In this document: one piece after another, positions 1 to 12,800 of the stretch
Position numbering within the stretch: the stretch's first letter is position 1
How the letters are laid out: each line of letters begins with the position of its first letter
Origin: Diplolepis rosae
Taxonomy: Eukaryota > Arthropoda > Insecta > Hymenoptera > Diplolepididae
Length of the DNA stretch: 64,000 nt
Direction of reading: 5' to 3'
Assembly: GCA_030998225.1 (NCBI GenBank)
Contig: JAPYXD010000678.1
Span: forward strand, 248,001 to 312,000
Made by a program: the position numbers and the translations under genes
Notes under the pieces: model-generated
Database searches by the model: none
Told to the model about the DNA's origin: nothing
What the model saw: the letters and a program-made list of their open reading frames with translations, nothing else

Positions 1-92
1 AACAATTCATGTTAAATGTCAGTGAACGGTCAGTGAATGGTGAGAGAATTCGCTAACCGTTTACTGGACTGGGTCCGCTAGGGCCTATGGCA
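1..92. mobile_element. Right end of a foldback-type element, cut by the window edge
   Basis: The segment has repeated 'ggtcagtgaa' motifs and ends in GGGTCCGCTAGGGCC near position 92. This matches the terminus of the foldback element at 60702-62704, which ends GGGTCCGCTAGGGGC and is preceded by the same kind of 'ggtcagag' motifs. Only the last ~90 bp are inside the window. The link rests on this terminal similarity alone. Confidence 0.5.
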
Positions 93-214
93 CATAATCT
101 ACTATTATTAAACTAGATATAAATGACGTTAATTAACAGAACAATAAGCTGACTGAACCAAGTCAAACGAGATAAAATTTCAATCTGTGGTACAACTAAG
201 TTTTGTAAGGTTAT

Positions 215-630
215 TCCCTATTGTCGTATTTATGGTCGTATTTACGACCGTGTATAAGAAACCGTATTTATGGTCGAATTTACGGGCGTGTTTCGAATGT
301 TTACAAGAAACCGTATTTACGGCCAGAAATACGATCAGATTTTTTTTTTTTAAATGGGCTGTTTAAAAAAACAAACTGACACACACAACTTTGAATAAGT
401 GTAAATAAAGAAAGAAAGTTTTATTTTTATTAAAAAGAGAAGTTTATTAGAGTTGTGCTTTTATTTTATTGCTTGGGCAAAAAAAAGGCAGTTTGAATTT
501 TTGAGCAGCTCATATTTTTTTGGAAATCCAGCCGTATTTCTGGCTGTATATGCGGTTTCTTATACACGTTCGAAATATGGTTGTAAATACGACCATAAAT
601 ACGGCCAATATTTTCAGTAAGGTTGTCACG
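215..630. mobile_element. Small inverted-repeat MITE-like element
   Basis: About 100 bp at 229-345, rich in 'cgtatttacggtcg' variants, reappears in inverted form at 525-615, including the shared 'tataagaaaccg' / 'cggtttcttata' pair. The ~180 bp between the arms is AT-rich with no coding signal. Exact ends and target duplication are not clear. It may be a non-autonomous DNA transposon or a simple imperfect palindrome. Confidence 0.5.
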
Positions 631-960
631 TTAATTAACAACATTTATATCTGGTTCAATAAGCTCTTTAGTGTGAAAATTGATTTTAATTTTTCATGCA
701 ATTCAAATGGTGTAATTTAAATGTAGAAACTAAATATAAATTCATTCTCTCTTTAATTGAATTTTAATTTAATTTATTTTAAAATTAAAATCAGTTTTCT
801 TCGTTTTTCTTAAAATTTAGATTTTGCACATTCATGGTTTTTGCATAAAGGGGACGATATATAGTTAGCCGTGCTAAATTTCACATAAATGACTGCTTCG
901 ATATATAACATACAGTTACTCATTTTCAATTGTTTCCATTTATACCTTTGATTCTTACAG

Positions 961-1123
961 GCTTTACGTGATTCATTTAGTTGCAGTCTATTCCTTCTAT
1001 TTGGCCGTCCTTTACTTCATCTACAAAAATTTTGAAGCTGCAAGATTCTGCCTGGATTATGTTACTGAGAAAATGAAGTACTTACCAATTGTCGGTCATC
1101 TAGTGAAGAAAGTACATTTATAA
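961..1123 (+). CDS. Terminal exon of an unidentified membrane protein (partial)
   Basis: A pyrimidine-rich tract ending 'ttcttacag' at 960 is a good splice acceptor. It is followed by 53 open codons, entered with one leading base, and a TAA at 1121-1123. The peptide begins LYVIHLVAVYSFYLAVLYFI, a strongly hydrophobic probable membrane helix. It ends with a basic tail, PIVGHLVKKVHL, possibly cytosolic. Upstream exons lie before the window or in the ~870 bp before this exon, where none is recognised. I do not recognise the family. No ATG opens this frame, so it cannot be a single-exon gene. Exon status is an inference from the acceptor, codon texture and stop. Confidence 0.55.
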
Positions 1124-2009
1124 AGAACATTTACTGATACTTCTATCCGACTGAAAAAACAAACTCTATAAATTTGAATCGGCGATACCATTGATTACAA
1201 GCAGTGTATATGCGCTGTCGATCAACGAAATTTAGCTGCTTATCAGTGAGATTTTACTGATTTATCAATGCATATATGCTAATAAACCCTTAACTGCTGG
1301 CGTGTTTTTTAGTAGTATGAACGAAAGAAAATTTTTGTTTATTTTATCATCATCAGACTATTTACATAAAAATGAGGATATATAAAACACCTTTTAATAA
1401 TTATTAATTATGCTTTATTGTAAAAATAAGATTATAATGACAAGGATATAACATTAAAGTCTGACATAACATTTTGTGCGACGTCTCACAGACGTATACC
1501 AGCAGTTGAGGGTTAAAATCACTAGTATATTCATAGTTGATAAATCAGAAAAAGTTCGTAGATTAAGATTTAAAAAGAACTTGGAAATTAAAGTTGCTTC
1601 ATCGCCGCGGTTATAGAATAATTTCGAACAGTGCAATTCATTGGAATTGATGATGGAAAACACAGCAGGATAATTTATTTGAATGAATTTCAGTACTTTT
1701 CAGTAGTTCTCTATTTCAGATGCTGCTGTGAAATACACTTCCGCAAATTGCAAAATTCTGCACTGATGTATTCATATTTTGAGCAATTAATTCTACAAAA
1801 ACAGCAATGCGCTGCCGTGATATTTTTGAAATTGAATGATTCTATTGCGTATTCATCATCAATTCCAAATTCCTGTCTACGAATCCTAAATGGTTGCGAT
1901 GTTTGAAACAATGTTTAAATAACGTCGATTACAACTCTGAGATTTACAGTAGAGTCAAGGAATACACGGAGAAAAATATTTGTCTAAAATGAACCAAATT
2001 ATTTGAAAA
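1124..2009. other. Intergenic region, nothing recognised
   Basis: This AT-rich stretch follows the exon at 961-1123. Short open frames on both strands (for example 1631-1906 plus and 1711-1911 minus) overlap each other and show no recognisable motif. I do not call a gene here. Confidence 0.4.
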
Positions 2010-2255
2010 TGCATGATAAATTCTAAAGCGACGTACTTTTTACTAATAATTCCCACTTATTAGGATTTCTGTTGTGGAATACGCTAAATTGCCGATGAAA
2101 ATCCCCAACTAGATGTTAAAATAAATTGAATTATTATATTGATATTTAGATGTGAATTTTTTTTCGGTTATTTAGTGTATTATTCTATAACATAAATCCT
2201 AATAAATGTGAATTATTAAAAGAAAGTACGTCGCTTTAATATTTATCATGCGTAA
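2010..2255. repeat. Imperfect hairpin, ~72-bp arms
   Basis: The arm at about 2010-2082, containing 'aaagcgacgtactttt', returns in reverse complement at about 2183-2255. The arms are roughly 85 percent alike by eye and the spacer is ~100 bp. This is typical of a small palindromic MITE. No open frame is present. Confidence 0.55.
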
Positions 2256-2639
2256 ACCATGAATAAATGGAATGAACGATGTTACTCGATCATGTGCAGT
2301 AATAACTTTCAAATTGAAATGAAAAGGTCCATTTGAAAAGAAGTTTGTATACCTGTTATATTTGGAGAAATTACATGAATATTTTTGAATTTCAGCAATA
2401 AATTTTATTAATATGATTTAGGAGACGTTTTTTTATTGCCAGTAACCTTTTTCTATGATATCTCGAAAAGTCGTTCACACACGGAAAAAATTGTGGTATA
2501 ATCGTGGCGCTATAGATGCTATGATACTTCTCATACCTTCGCGAAAGGCAGCTATTGTCCCTTTTTGTAACAGTAGACACCTCTGGTTAAAATTCCGGAT
2601 TGTGATTCAATCCAAGCATATCCATATTGCTGAATTAAA

Positions 2640-2935
2640 TACAGTAAAACCCCGTTTATCGCAACACCTTCCAATCGAATGCCTCCCGTTTATCGCAAGA
2701 ACGGAGGGGCTCCCACTCCTCCACTACCAGCCTGACCCACTGGTTGTCGGCGGATACGCCTCAACGAGTAGTTTCGCGCGCGTTCGCTGTTTATCACAAA
2801 TTTAAAAGTGAGGGGTATTCCCAACTATCCTTAAGAATCATGTGACCTCTCCTTCTACTAATAGGAGGGGAAAAGAAATGGTAGAGTTTATTGCGATAAA
2901 CGGGAGTTGCGATGAACATTGTGAGGGGCTCGTAT
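2640..2935. mobile_element. Partial pogo/Tc1-type MITE
   Basis: The segment opens with CAGTAAAACCCCGTTTATCG, which resembles the ends of pogo/Tigger elements. The core 'cgtttatcgcaa' recurs at 2688 and inverted at 2893 ('ttgcgataaacggg'). A matching right terminus could not be placed, so this is probably a truncated copy. The assignment rests on end similarity only. Confidence 0.4.
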
Positions 2936-3624
2936 GTGTGTTGCAGGATACTCTTGTAATAGATTAACGCAGCCTTGGAAACCCCATAAAAAATAGAGAG
3001 CTCAAAAAATTGTATAAAGAGATGGTCGATATCCAAGGATCGTCGGACCTCTCTGGTGCCACCACTGGGGGAAACAGCATTCAGGCTAGCGGCACTGAGC
3101 TGTGTGATGGGTAAACAGATGTCACTAGGTAACCCGAAGGAGCAACTGTACAGCTAGAACAACGGCAACTTGTGGTCATATCAATCAAAATTATAAATAT
3201 ATATATATATATTTTTTGCGTTTGCTGGTGAACAAACTGTCATCATTTATAAATAGTCGTTTTTCGTGAAAACAATAATAGCTTATAATTTGGATTTACA
3301 TAAACGTATCTTTCTCTAACAAATTGAATGATAGAAAAATTTCAGCTTTTATAGAAATATCACTTACCTTTAGTTTTTTCCCTCAGGATTGGCAGTATAA
3401 ATACATATAAATACCACCATATTTATAATTTCAATATTTTATTCAAAAAGTTAGTAATTCTAATAATATTAGATTGATAATAAAATATGTATTATTTACA
3501 TAAAAAGCATAATAATTTAGATGAAAAAAATATAGTTACTGTGGATATGGGAGTTTTATTAGACCACAGATAACATACTTGCAAAGTTAAAATAGTTTTA
3601 CACATTTACATGCGAAATTATTCC

Positions 3625-3851
3625 TCATGTTTCAGTAGACAAGATTTTAAACTTATTTGTCGCTTCTGATGTTTCAAATTCTAGTTCATCTACAGGGACT
3701 TGGGAGTCATCGCTATCATCATTGTGGAGAGAATGTATTGATTCCGGGTTTTCACTATCATCATCTTCCGAAGAGATTGCTTCGATCTCGATCTGACTTC
3801 TTGCTTGAATCCATTTTACAATATCTATATCTGGGTGATTTTCCCATAACT
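3625..3851 (-). CDS. GNL1: GNL1 exon 5 (acidic C-terminus, stop)
   Basis: The acceptor 'tttcaatag|agttat' restores a Glu codon across the junction. The exon encodes 75 residues: a short WENHPDIDIVKWIQ segment, then a run dominated by Glu, Asp and Ser, ending at the stop at 3627-3625. The acidic tail is usual for GNL1. Confidence 0.85.
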
Positions 3852-6800
3852 CTATTGAAACCAATAATCTAAATTAGTCACATAGAAAGAATTGTTCGCG
3901 TTTGATAATAGCCAATTGCAGTAATTGTATAAAAGAAGCAATGTGTCAATAAAGACTAAATTTCGACATGAGAGAATTAAAAAAATGTTTGGCACTTATG
4001 CAATGTACTGGCTCGTAACTCTAGTTCAGAAATGACCGATATAGGTAGAATATTGTCAAAACGAAGGAAATGTATATAAATTAATTCGACTCCTTCTAAC
4101 GGTAAATGCTTTTCAACTTTCAATATTTTACGGAAAAGAGTATAAGAAACCTTTAGAAGAATGTCTACAAGTCATAATTAAAACAACTACTTATTTTTAA
4201 TACTAGAAAACACTTTTTGAGACAGTACAGCATTAGTAGTAAAATTCGGCAAATCATGGATACTTTAGATGCAAACTTTAAAGCAGAGGAACTTATTTCA
4301 GCCGTCCTTCTTGTATGAGGGTCACACCACTGATGCAGGAAGACAAACTGAGTTAACTCACCTTTATCAGTAGACCATCCAGGTGGATATGCGTATATGC
4401 AAATTTGTCCCTCAAGAGCCATTCTCAATATCGAATTCGCTGCTCTGTAGGTGTCGAAACGTCCGGCTCTTGCAGTTATATAATTTTTCTTAGCAGCCCA
4501 ACTATCGCATATATCCATAGCCGACCATGTTTCATCATTATCTTGGTGTTGTAGCTTCAATAAATCAGGTAAATTTATCCTTTCTGCTAAAAATTTGATG
4601 GTAGTATATGGCTCTCTAACTTGAGCAATAGGAAAAGAACCCATTAGTATTTGAAACTGTTTCGGTACAGTAGAGGGAAATACCAAACCAGGACAATCAC
4701 ACAAGCAAACTGTCTTGGTGAGAAAAATAGTTTGGAAATGCTTTGTATGGCCAGGCGTACGAGAGACACTTACAACCTTTTTGCCTAAATGTGATAAAGA
4801 TAAATTTTAAAACTTTATGCATAAAAATTTTTTAAATAAAAAAAACGTTGTATAAAAACGTTTTTTAATAATCAAATAGCTTTAATATAGTAATTACCCA
4901 TCAATGCATTGATTAGGGAGGATTTTCCAACGTTAGGAGTACCAATGCAACCAATAGTTAAGACACCATTTTTATATTTGACATGTTCATAGTAACTGGT
5001 ATCTGCATTTTGAACTTTAATATCATCCTTTCTTTCTAGGTCCTCTAAATCATACTCTGAACTCATTTCTTCTTGGATCTTTTCCTGCCATGAACTTAAA
5101 TCAACTCTGTCTTCAACAATCTGCTTACATGCTTCCAAAAGTTTCTTAGCACCTTCCGCGGCCATTTTCAATTTTCCTTTTCTTCGTCTTTTTTTCAAAC
5201 CTTCACTTTCATTTACATTAGTCCGCAGATTATAATTAGGGTAGGATGTAAACATTAATATGTTAAGTTGTGGGTAATGGTTCTTCAAATATTCTCGCCA
5301 AGCTAAAACAAGAGATGGTGGTGCTAGATCAATTTTATTCAATACGAGAATCATGTCTTTTTCCAAGTCATCCACTACGTATTTATAAAGATATGGTGGA
5401 AACATCAGCACTGGATATCGAATATCAACAATAATTAAAAGAACATCCGACATTTCTAAAACTCTCCATAGTTGACGCCATGTTTCCAAATTTAATTCGA
5501 AGTAACTAATATTTTTGGTTTTTATAACATCCAAGTATTCCTAAAATAAAATGGTTCTCTTACAGAATCTTTCTTAAACCTAAAGTATCTATAGTCTTTG
5601 CTATTTTTAAGAATGTTGAATGATTTTTTTATACTAGATATGTAATTTAGAATTAAAGCCTTAATATTTTATTCAGTTCTATGCTCATTAAAAATATTGA
5701 ATTAATTTACTCTAATTCAAGTAGTTATATTACTTAACTATACTGTGGATTTGCTTTTAAAGGAAATATCTCACAATGAATTATAGTTAGTACTTTTAAT
5801 ATCCTAATTGGCTCATATGATATGCAAACTTATTTTAAAATTGAGAAATAAAACTTACTTTAAAATAATTTTGCTCTCGTAATTCGAGTTGCTCTTTGGT
5901 CATGCTGAAATTCCAAGGAGGCCTTTTAGGCATATCAATCCCTAGGGGGAAATAATCATCCGAAATTTCTTGTTTTTCCAGGGGCAATAATTTAATTTCT
6001 CGTCTAGCTTCCTCTTTACGCATTCGTAATTCATCTTCAGACTCTTTAAAAAAATGCAAAGCATATCTACTTCTGCCAAATTTTTCATCTCGTGGCTGTT
6101 TATTTATTTTTTGAATTCCCTTTTCAGATTGTGTATCTCCATCATCACTGAACATATCTTCATTACTGTTGTGACTACCTGCTATGTATAATTTATCATT
6201 AATAATCAATAAATAATAATTTAAATGCGATTATTATTACATAATATCATTATTATTAGTTATTTTAATTTATGTGTCAAATATCGCAATCTTGGACTGA
6301 CTATTCAGATTTTAAAAAACACTTGAAATTCAAATAATCGTGATATTATTTATTTTCTATTTTGTAGGAATATTTACTCTCATTTAGTTTACGGAAATAG
6401 TTCGTTGTGCAACTACACTCAAACCTGTATTATTGAGACTGTGTGGGCATGATGATTCAATAATTGAGAAAAGTCAGTCATGCGCGAAAACTAAAACAAA
6501 CAGAGCCGTATTATTAGGTGCTGAGTGTGTCTTCTTCTTCTTCTTTACTTAATGGCTTCTTGTTCAAGGAACAAATGGCCAGAACATCCACGTGGGGCTA
6601 GAAGAGCCCAATATAACTAATCAATTATAGAACAATCCAAGTAAGAGCAGTGCGAACGTAAAGCAGACAAGTTTCGATTAGAGTCCAACAGCGGTGCATG
6701 AACGGGCTACCAATAGAGCGACCTCTGGAGAGACGCGCCAGAACCAGAAAACCGCGACATTCCCGAGCCTGAAAGGTCACAGCAGAGACAAGCAGGAGCG

Positions 6801-9800
6801 AGATCAAAACATAGAAAAACCGCGAATGCTCATCCCCACCGAAATGCAAAGAGCAGAGGTAGCACGCTCAGAGTCCAAGAAAATTGTCACGGCCAGAAAA
6901 AATTACACTAACGCCACGAAAGATGACCACGAGGCATGGACACAGAACATACACGAAAGTGTCAGAAAACACGAAGGCGTGAAGAAGCTACACACCACAA
7001 ACACAATGTCGTCTGCAACAGAAAGTAGAGAACTTCATAAGGTTTCTCTAACTTTTGATTGGCAAGACCGTGCGTGCGTTTATTATTGAATTATCCAGGT
7101 TCCCGCCACTTGCAGCCACTTCATCATCTTTAGTGCTCTGCAACGTTGCCATATCTTTCAATTGAAAATTTCAAACGTGTATGCTCGCGGGAAAGTAACA
7201 ACTATAAAAAAACGGTGCTGTAAAAGTTCACAAAGTATGGAAAAAGTAGTTTATTAATGATAACTTCATAATATATGTCAACTTTTTTTATATCTTGTGC
7301 TGCGTTTTCGTTATACGACAAATAGCGTCAAATAAGGATACTTCCCATAAGAGCCCAGCTAATTTAATTATTTAATTTCCGCTCGAACTACCTTAACTGA
7401 TTTTTTTTCAATCATAAAGGAGAACTCAGTGTATACACTCCTGTACGTTCCAGATAACGCACATTTTGTTTACTCGCATTCCACACGACTCATTCTACCA
7501 TGTACCCTACCATGTCATTAACCATCCAATCCAAGTCTCAATAATCCAGATTTAAGTGTAGTTAGCGAAACGAGCAATTATCGACGAGTGTGAGGTTAAT
7601 CACAAAAGTTTAAATTGCCGTCGCATACGATTTGCGTATAAATTACTTTTTTCAATTCCCGCGCTCGAAATGCCATAATTTCAACGCAAAATGGACGATT
7701 ATTGGCTATATATATATATAAATATATATAAAAAATATAAATAATTAGTTGATAGTTTGATTAAAAGTTAATGTACAAAAGACGTGTACAAAAAAGAAAA
7801 ACATATCATAGAAAATTCAAGCGTTGGATGTGCAAGTGTTTTTAAAATAGTTTAAATTTAAGATTGCGTTCCTCTTGGAGCAACTTTGCGCGTGAGTAGT
7901 AGCAGACGACACAAACAAGCCGGCACATGGTTGGAAATTTGTAAACAAAGTTTTGGTAATTTTATAATAACGAATCTTTGATTAGGAGCATGTCATACTT
8001 ATAGGGAATGAGCAAATTTTATTGATTTTAGGTTTCTATATGTTTGCGTCGAAAGTACACAAAATTTTTCTTCAGAAATTTCTGAAAGGTTAGAGAATAG
8101 TATATTATGTGCCTAGGCACACAATGAGGGTGATTGCGTGACGAGCGACAATGCTCGCAGGAGATCGAAGCCAAGGCGTAGTCAAGGCGTAGGTGAGGCA
8201 TAGTCGAGACGTAGCTGAGACAAAGCCGAGACGAATCCGAGGCGCGATCAGTCCTGCGAGCATTGTCGCGAGTCTCGCAATGTTCCGAATTGTGTGCATT
8301 GGCACATATTCTATTTTATGTGACTGTGGTGCGGATACGAGTTTTTATGCGTACATTGGAATCTAATCTAGTACTTATTGTAGTTGTTTGCTGCGCTAGT
8401 TGTACGAAGCGGGCGCAAATTGGCGACTAGTTCCGGCCATTTTGATTTTATCGGTCTTGTGTAGTAGTCAGTGCTAACGCTGTACGAAGAAGAAGTGAGA
8501 AGAATAAGAAATAGATTGCGTTCCGCTGTAAGACTATAATGCGCATGCGCAGTTCAATTTCTACATTGTATTCCTCTGTAACGGAATATACAACATTGCT
8601 TTACTCTCAGCTGTAACGGAAAAACGAGTTTCCGCGGCTGAGGCACATAAAATAAAAATTCTATTGAATTTTTGTATTGGTTAAAATTCTAAATATTGAT
8701 TGGTATTAAATTTTACTGGACGTTTATTTTTCAAGTGTTAAAATCTTTATACAATTTTGTAGGACCTTTTAGATGTTCAAATCAAGCAGATTTTTTCAAA
8801 AATATTGAAGAAAGAAGTATTATTTCTCCAACTACATATTTCGTAAATTCGAAATTGTCGTCTGCTTTTCGCCTCTTTTGCACGGAGTCGAGAAAAATAC
8901 AATTCTCAATTTCGACTCGAAAACCGACCGCGTGAAATCTAAAAATAGCATTGCAAGGAGGAAGCGAGGAGAATAAGGAGAAGTTGGAGGTGTCGTTCTC
9001 GCACGCAAGAACGACAAGGAAGGAACAAAAGCAGCGCGCCCCGTCGTCTTCTCCCTACTCGCTTCACACGGATACGGCGTGCAATCGTGTCTGTAGGTAC
9101 CCCGGTTTGCAACATGATTGCAAGCTGCCACAAACAAGAAGGAGAAGAAGAAGAAGAAGAAGAAGGTTTGCAATCTGAGCACACTGAGCACATCACCTTG
9201 GATTTTCACCTCTTTGATTAATTCCCACCTTAATTAATATGCGCGCGCTTCAATTAGCCACCGCGATCAAGTCTAACGCGATCAATAAATTATGAAATTT
9301 GTACACGATATCCCCCCCCCCCCCTAGAGACTGTTTTATAGCTGGAAATTAGTATCAAGAGAAAGCTAACGTTTTCACGGTGACGATGATGTGTTTTACA
9401 TCTCCAACGGTCGCATATTATGTCCGGTGGAGGCGTTTAAAAATTGGTGTGCGCTGAAAAGAGGAAGCATACCGCGCGATAACAAGGAGAACGTTTTTCC
9501 CCTATGCCGTTTCTTCTGGCACCGGTCGCGGTGTACGAAAGGCATGGATGGTCTGAGTGCTTGCTGATTGGTCGCCCGTATCCCCAGGCGCCAATCACAC
9601 GTGCTACCTGCGTAGGCGCGGGCTCCTATTGGGCAGCAGTATGGGAAGGTTTGAACCTTGCGTAAAGATTTAAAATATTCTAAGGAAGATTGAAGAAACA
9701 ATGATCAAATAGTCGCGCATTGATTATTTATTCATAAATTTAGCATTTCGCTCATTCTCTAGAGAGCCCTTACATCCTTAACTAATTAATATAATAATCG

Positions 9801-12800
9801 ACTACAAGCTGCATTTTTTAACCAAATAATTATTATCGTTATAAATTATTTCACGGATAATAATTTTTATTATTTATTGGACAAGTAAAATCCACTTTTA
9901 TGTCGATACTTCATTTTTAAGACTTTAGAGAGAATTTGAAAAACCCGCCAAAGAAATTAGTACACATATTTGACCACTAGATGGATGTCTTCGATACCTT
10001 TCTCGCAACAAAAGCCATTGTCAGTTATTATAATTGCCAATTATTTTTCGATCAGAAATTGCTATTATGCGATTTAGCTTCGGCTTATTTCGACGTCATA
10101 ATACTGCAGGTTTGTACTTTCCCGTATATTATTTATTCTCATTTACTTTTGCAGTTTAAGAACAATTTCTGCAACTCTTCAAAAAAGGCATCCCAGTATA
10201 CCCATCGATGCGAAACTGTGTGTAAATTGCAGAAAAGAAATTTCTCAACTTGCATTGCAATCGTCTTTGAATTCTCATACTGATCCAACAATTGAAGATG
10301 CTTCAGTGATCAGCGATAACACACGTCTGCAAATAATGGGTTTGTATTTGTTGTTGGAAAACGAAAGATCATTTCCGGGGTTATTTTTTAAGTAGAATCC
10401 GGAATCAGAATCAGAAATTAGTAGCTGAGAATGGTATTTTAACTTCTCCTAATTTAAAAAAAGGTAAAACTTCAGATTCCGTGATTGAAAATTTGGTCAA
10501 AAAATTTTACCTTAATGATGAGAATAGTCGTATGATGCCTGGCATGAAAGATTTCGTTTCCGTAAAAAAAGATGATGGCTCCCGTGAGCACGTTCAAAAA
10601 AAGTTAATTCTGTGCAATCTTTCTGAATTATATGCAAATGTTAAGGCTCAGCATCCTACAGTTACAATTTGCTTATAAAAATTCTCTCAGCGTAGACCCC
10701 GAAATTGCATACTCGCTGGAGCCAGTGGTACGCATACTGTTTGTGTTTGTGTCCATCATGAAAACGTTAATCTCATGCTAGATGCTGTAGATTTAAAAAA
10801 ACCAACCTGCTAAAATTTTTCCTCCATTAAGACTTATCCTGATGCTATGAACAGGATTATGTGTAGCGTTCCGACTTCAGAATGCTACTTGAATGAATGC
10901 ACAGCGTGTCCTGGTACAAGCGCACTTAAGGACTTTATAACATCAGTTCTGGCAGACCAGTGTATTAACATAGTAGAATCCCAGACTTGGCAACAAACTG
11001 ACAGAAGTACGTTACGCACGGAAATAACAGACACAGAAGATTTTGCTGGACAGATTTGCGAACGCTTGCTTAATCTTAAACCTCACTCTTTTACAGCCAA
11101 ACAACAGTCGTATTTCTTCAAAAACCTTAAGGACACACTGAAAGAAGGAGAATTTCTTATCCTTTGTGATTTCGCTGAAAACTACGCCTTGGTAGTCCAG
11201 AATGCAGCTCAGTCATTGCATTGGAACAATGATCAAGCTACCATTTTTACAGTGGTAATTTATTATAAAGAGGACAACATTCTAAAGCACCACAGTCTTG
11301 CTATGTTATCAGACTGTTTGACTCATGACACAATTGCTGTGTACGAATTTCAAAAAATTATTACACACTATTTGAAAGGGAATTTTCAACCCAGAAAAAT
11401 GATTTATTTTACAGATGGAACCGTCCAGCACTACAAGCGTCATCTAAAGATCCGATTTTGACTGCTGATGCCTTGTATCAATGGGCAAAAAAAAATTTAG
11501 TTGAAACTTTAGTATTCTTTAGTCCCAAAGAAAATCACGCCATCACAGCTCAAGAACTTAAGGTGGCTTGATCGTTTTTGAAAAAAATTATAGACTGCTC
11601 TGAAACTTAGAGATTATCTTAATAAAATATGCTAGATTCATTTGGAAAAAAGAAATACCGTGGTTGACGATGTCATTGCCGAAAAAATTGCACGCGTAAC
11701 CAGGTTGGTAAATCAGATCCCTGAATAGACGGGTGATGATGAAATTCGCATGTGTTAAGGAGCATAATTAATTGAGAGATACCAAAAACAACGAAGTGAA
11801 ATTTTGTAAAAGGAATCCAAAAACAACCTTGTGAATAATAACATTGAATGTTGTTTCTTTGTTATTCACAGGTAAGATTGATACCTAGATTAAGTGGGTA
11901 ATGGTAGTAATGGTAAATTTTGTATATAATAATAAAAAATCTTTGTTATTCACAGAGAACCTATTCATGTTTTTATTCCAACCTCAAAAGAAGGAGAAAG
12001 TGCGTTATAGAAGCATGTCATAAACCTTATAAAACATAAAATAACATTATAAAACAACATTCTCGTTGTATATCACGATGGACAAATTGCAATTTACGTT
12101 CAAGATGCCACCAGCCGTGGATGAAAAATCTAGTGTGTTGTGTGTAACCAGAATCACCACACCGGATGGCCGCACTTATAAAATTCCATACTAGAACTTG
12201 AATGCAACCACCCACACGGAGCTTATAAAAACGTCTTCATTTGCTAAGGTAAAGAAAACTATTAAACAAAGGGGTCAAATGAGAAAAGTATGGATTAATT
12301 TAACTAAAGAAATAAAAAATATTTATTACGATGAAGATGGAAATATACAATATGAGGGCGAATATTTAGAAGAAATAATTGAAAACCAAGAAAATAGTGA
12401 CATATTGCCTAATGCTTCAGAACAACCTGTAGTAAAATTACTGGAAAAATTACTTGAAAAAAGCCAAGAAAAATCATAACAGAAAAAATTTAGGAAAACT
12501 AGCTAAAGAATTTACAATCGAAAAATTTGATGGTAAAAATTCAAACGCAAATCAATGGATAAACAATTTTGAAAAAGAATGTGCACGGTTTGAGATAACA
12601 ACAGACGAGAAAAAAATAGATATTTTAAAATCTTTTATGGAAAAGGGTGCAGTAGATTGGTATAGTTGTGCACTTTTGAAACGTACAATTCAAACAGAAT
12701 GGGACGAATGGAAAACAAATTTTTGTAACACATTTGCTAGTAAAGGTTGGTCTCCAATAAAATATGCATTGTCGTTTAAATATCAGACGGGTTCGTTATT

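Noticed and set aside
6694..7089. 131-codon open frame in the Tc1/pogo-type element as a transposase
   Set aside because: No DDE, helix-turn-helix or CENP-B-like motif; composition is Arg/Lys/Glu-rich, and an overlapping minus frame exists.
8832..9209. Overlapping open frames on both strands around 8939-9196
   Set aside because: They are driven by the GAA/AGA microsatellite and local CpG-rich sequence; residues are low-complexity runs of Phe, Ser or Arg.
12192..12194. Possible programmed readthrough of the TAG in Gypsy gag
   Set aside because: The same copies also have a second in-frame TGA in reverse transcriptase, frameshifts and a large deletion, so the stops are simple decay fixed before duplication.
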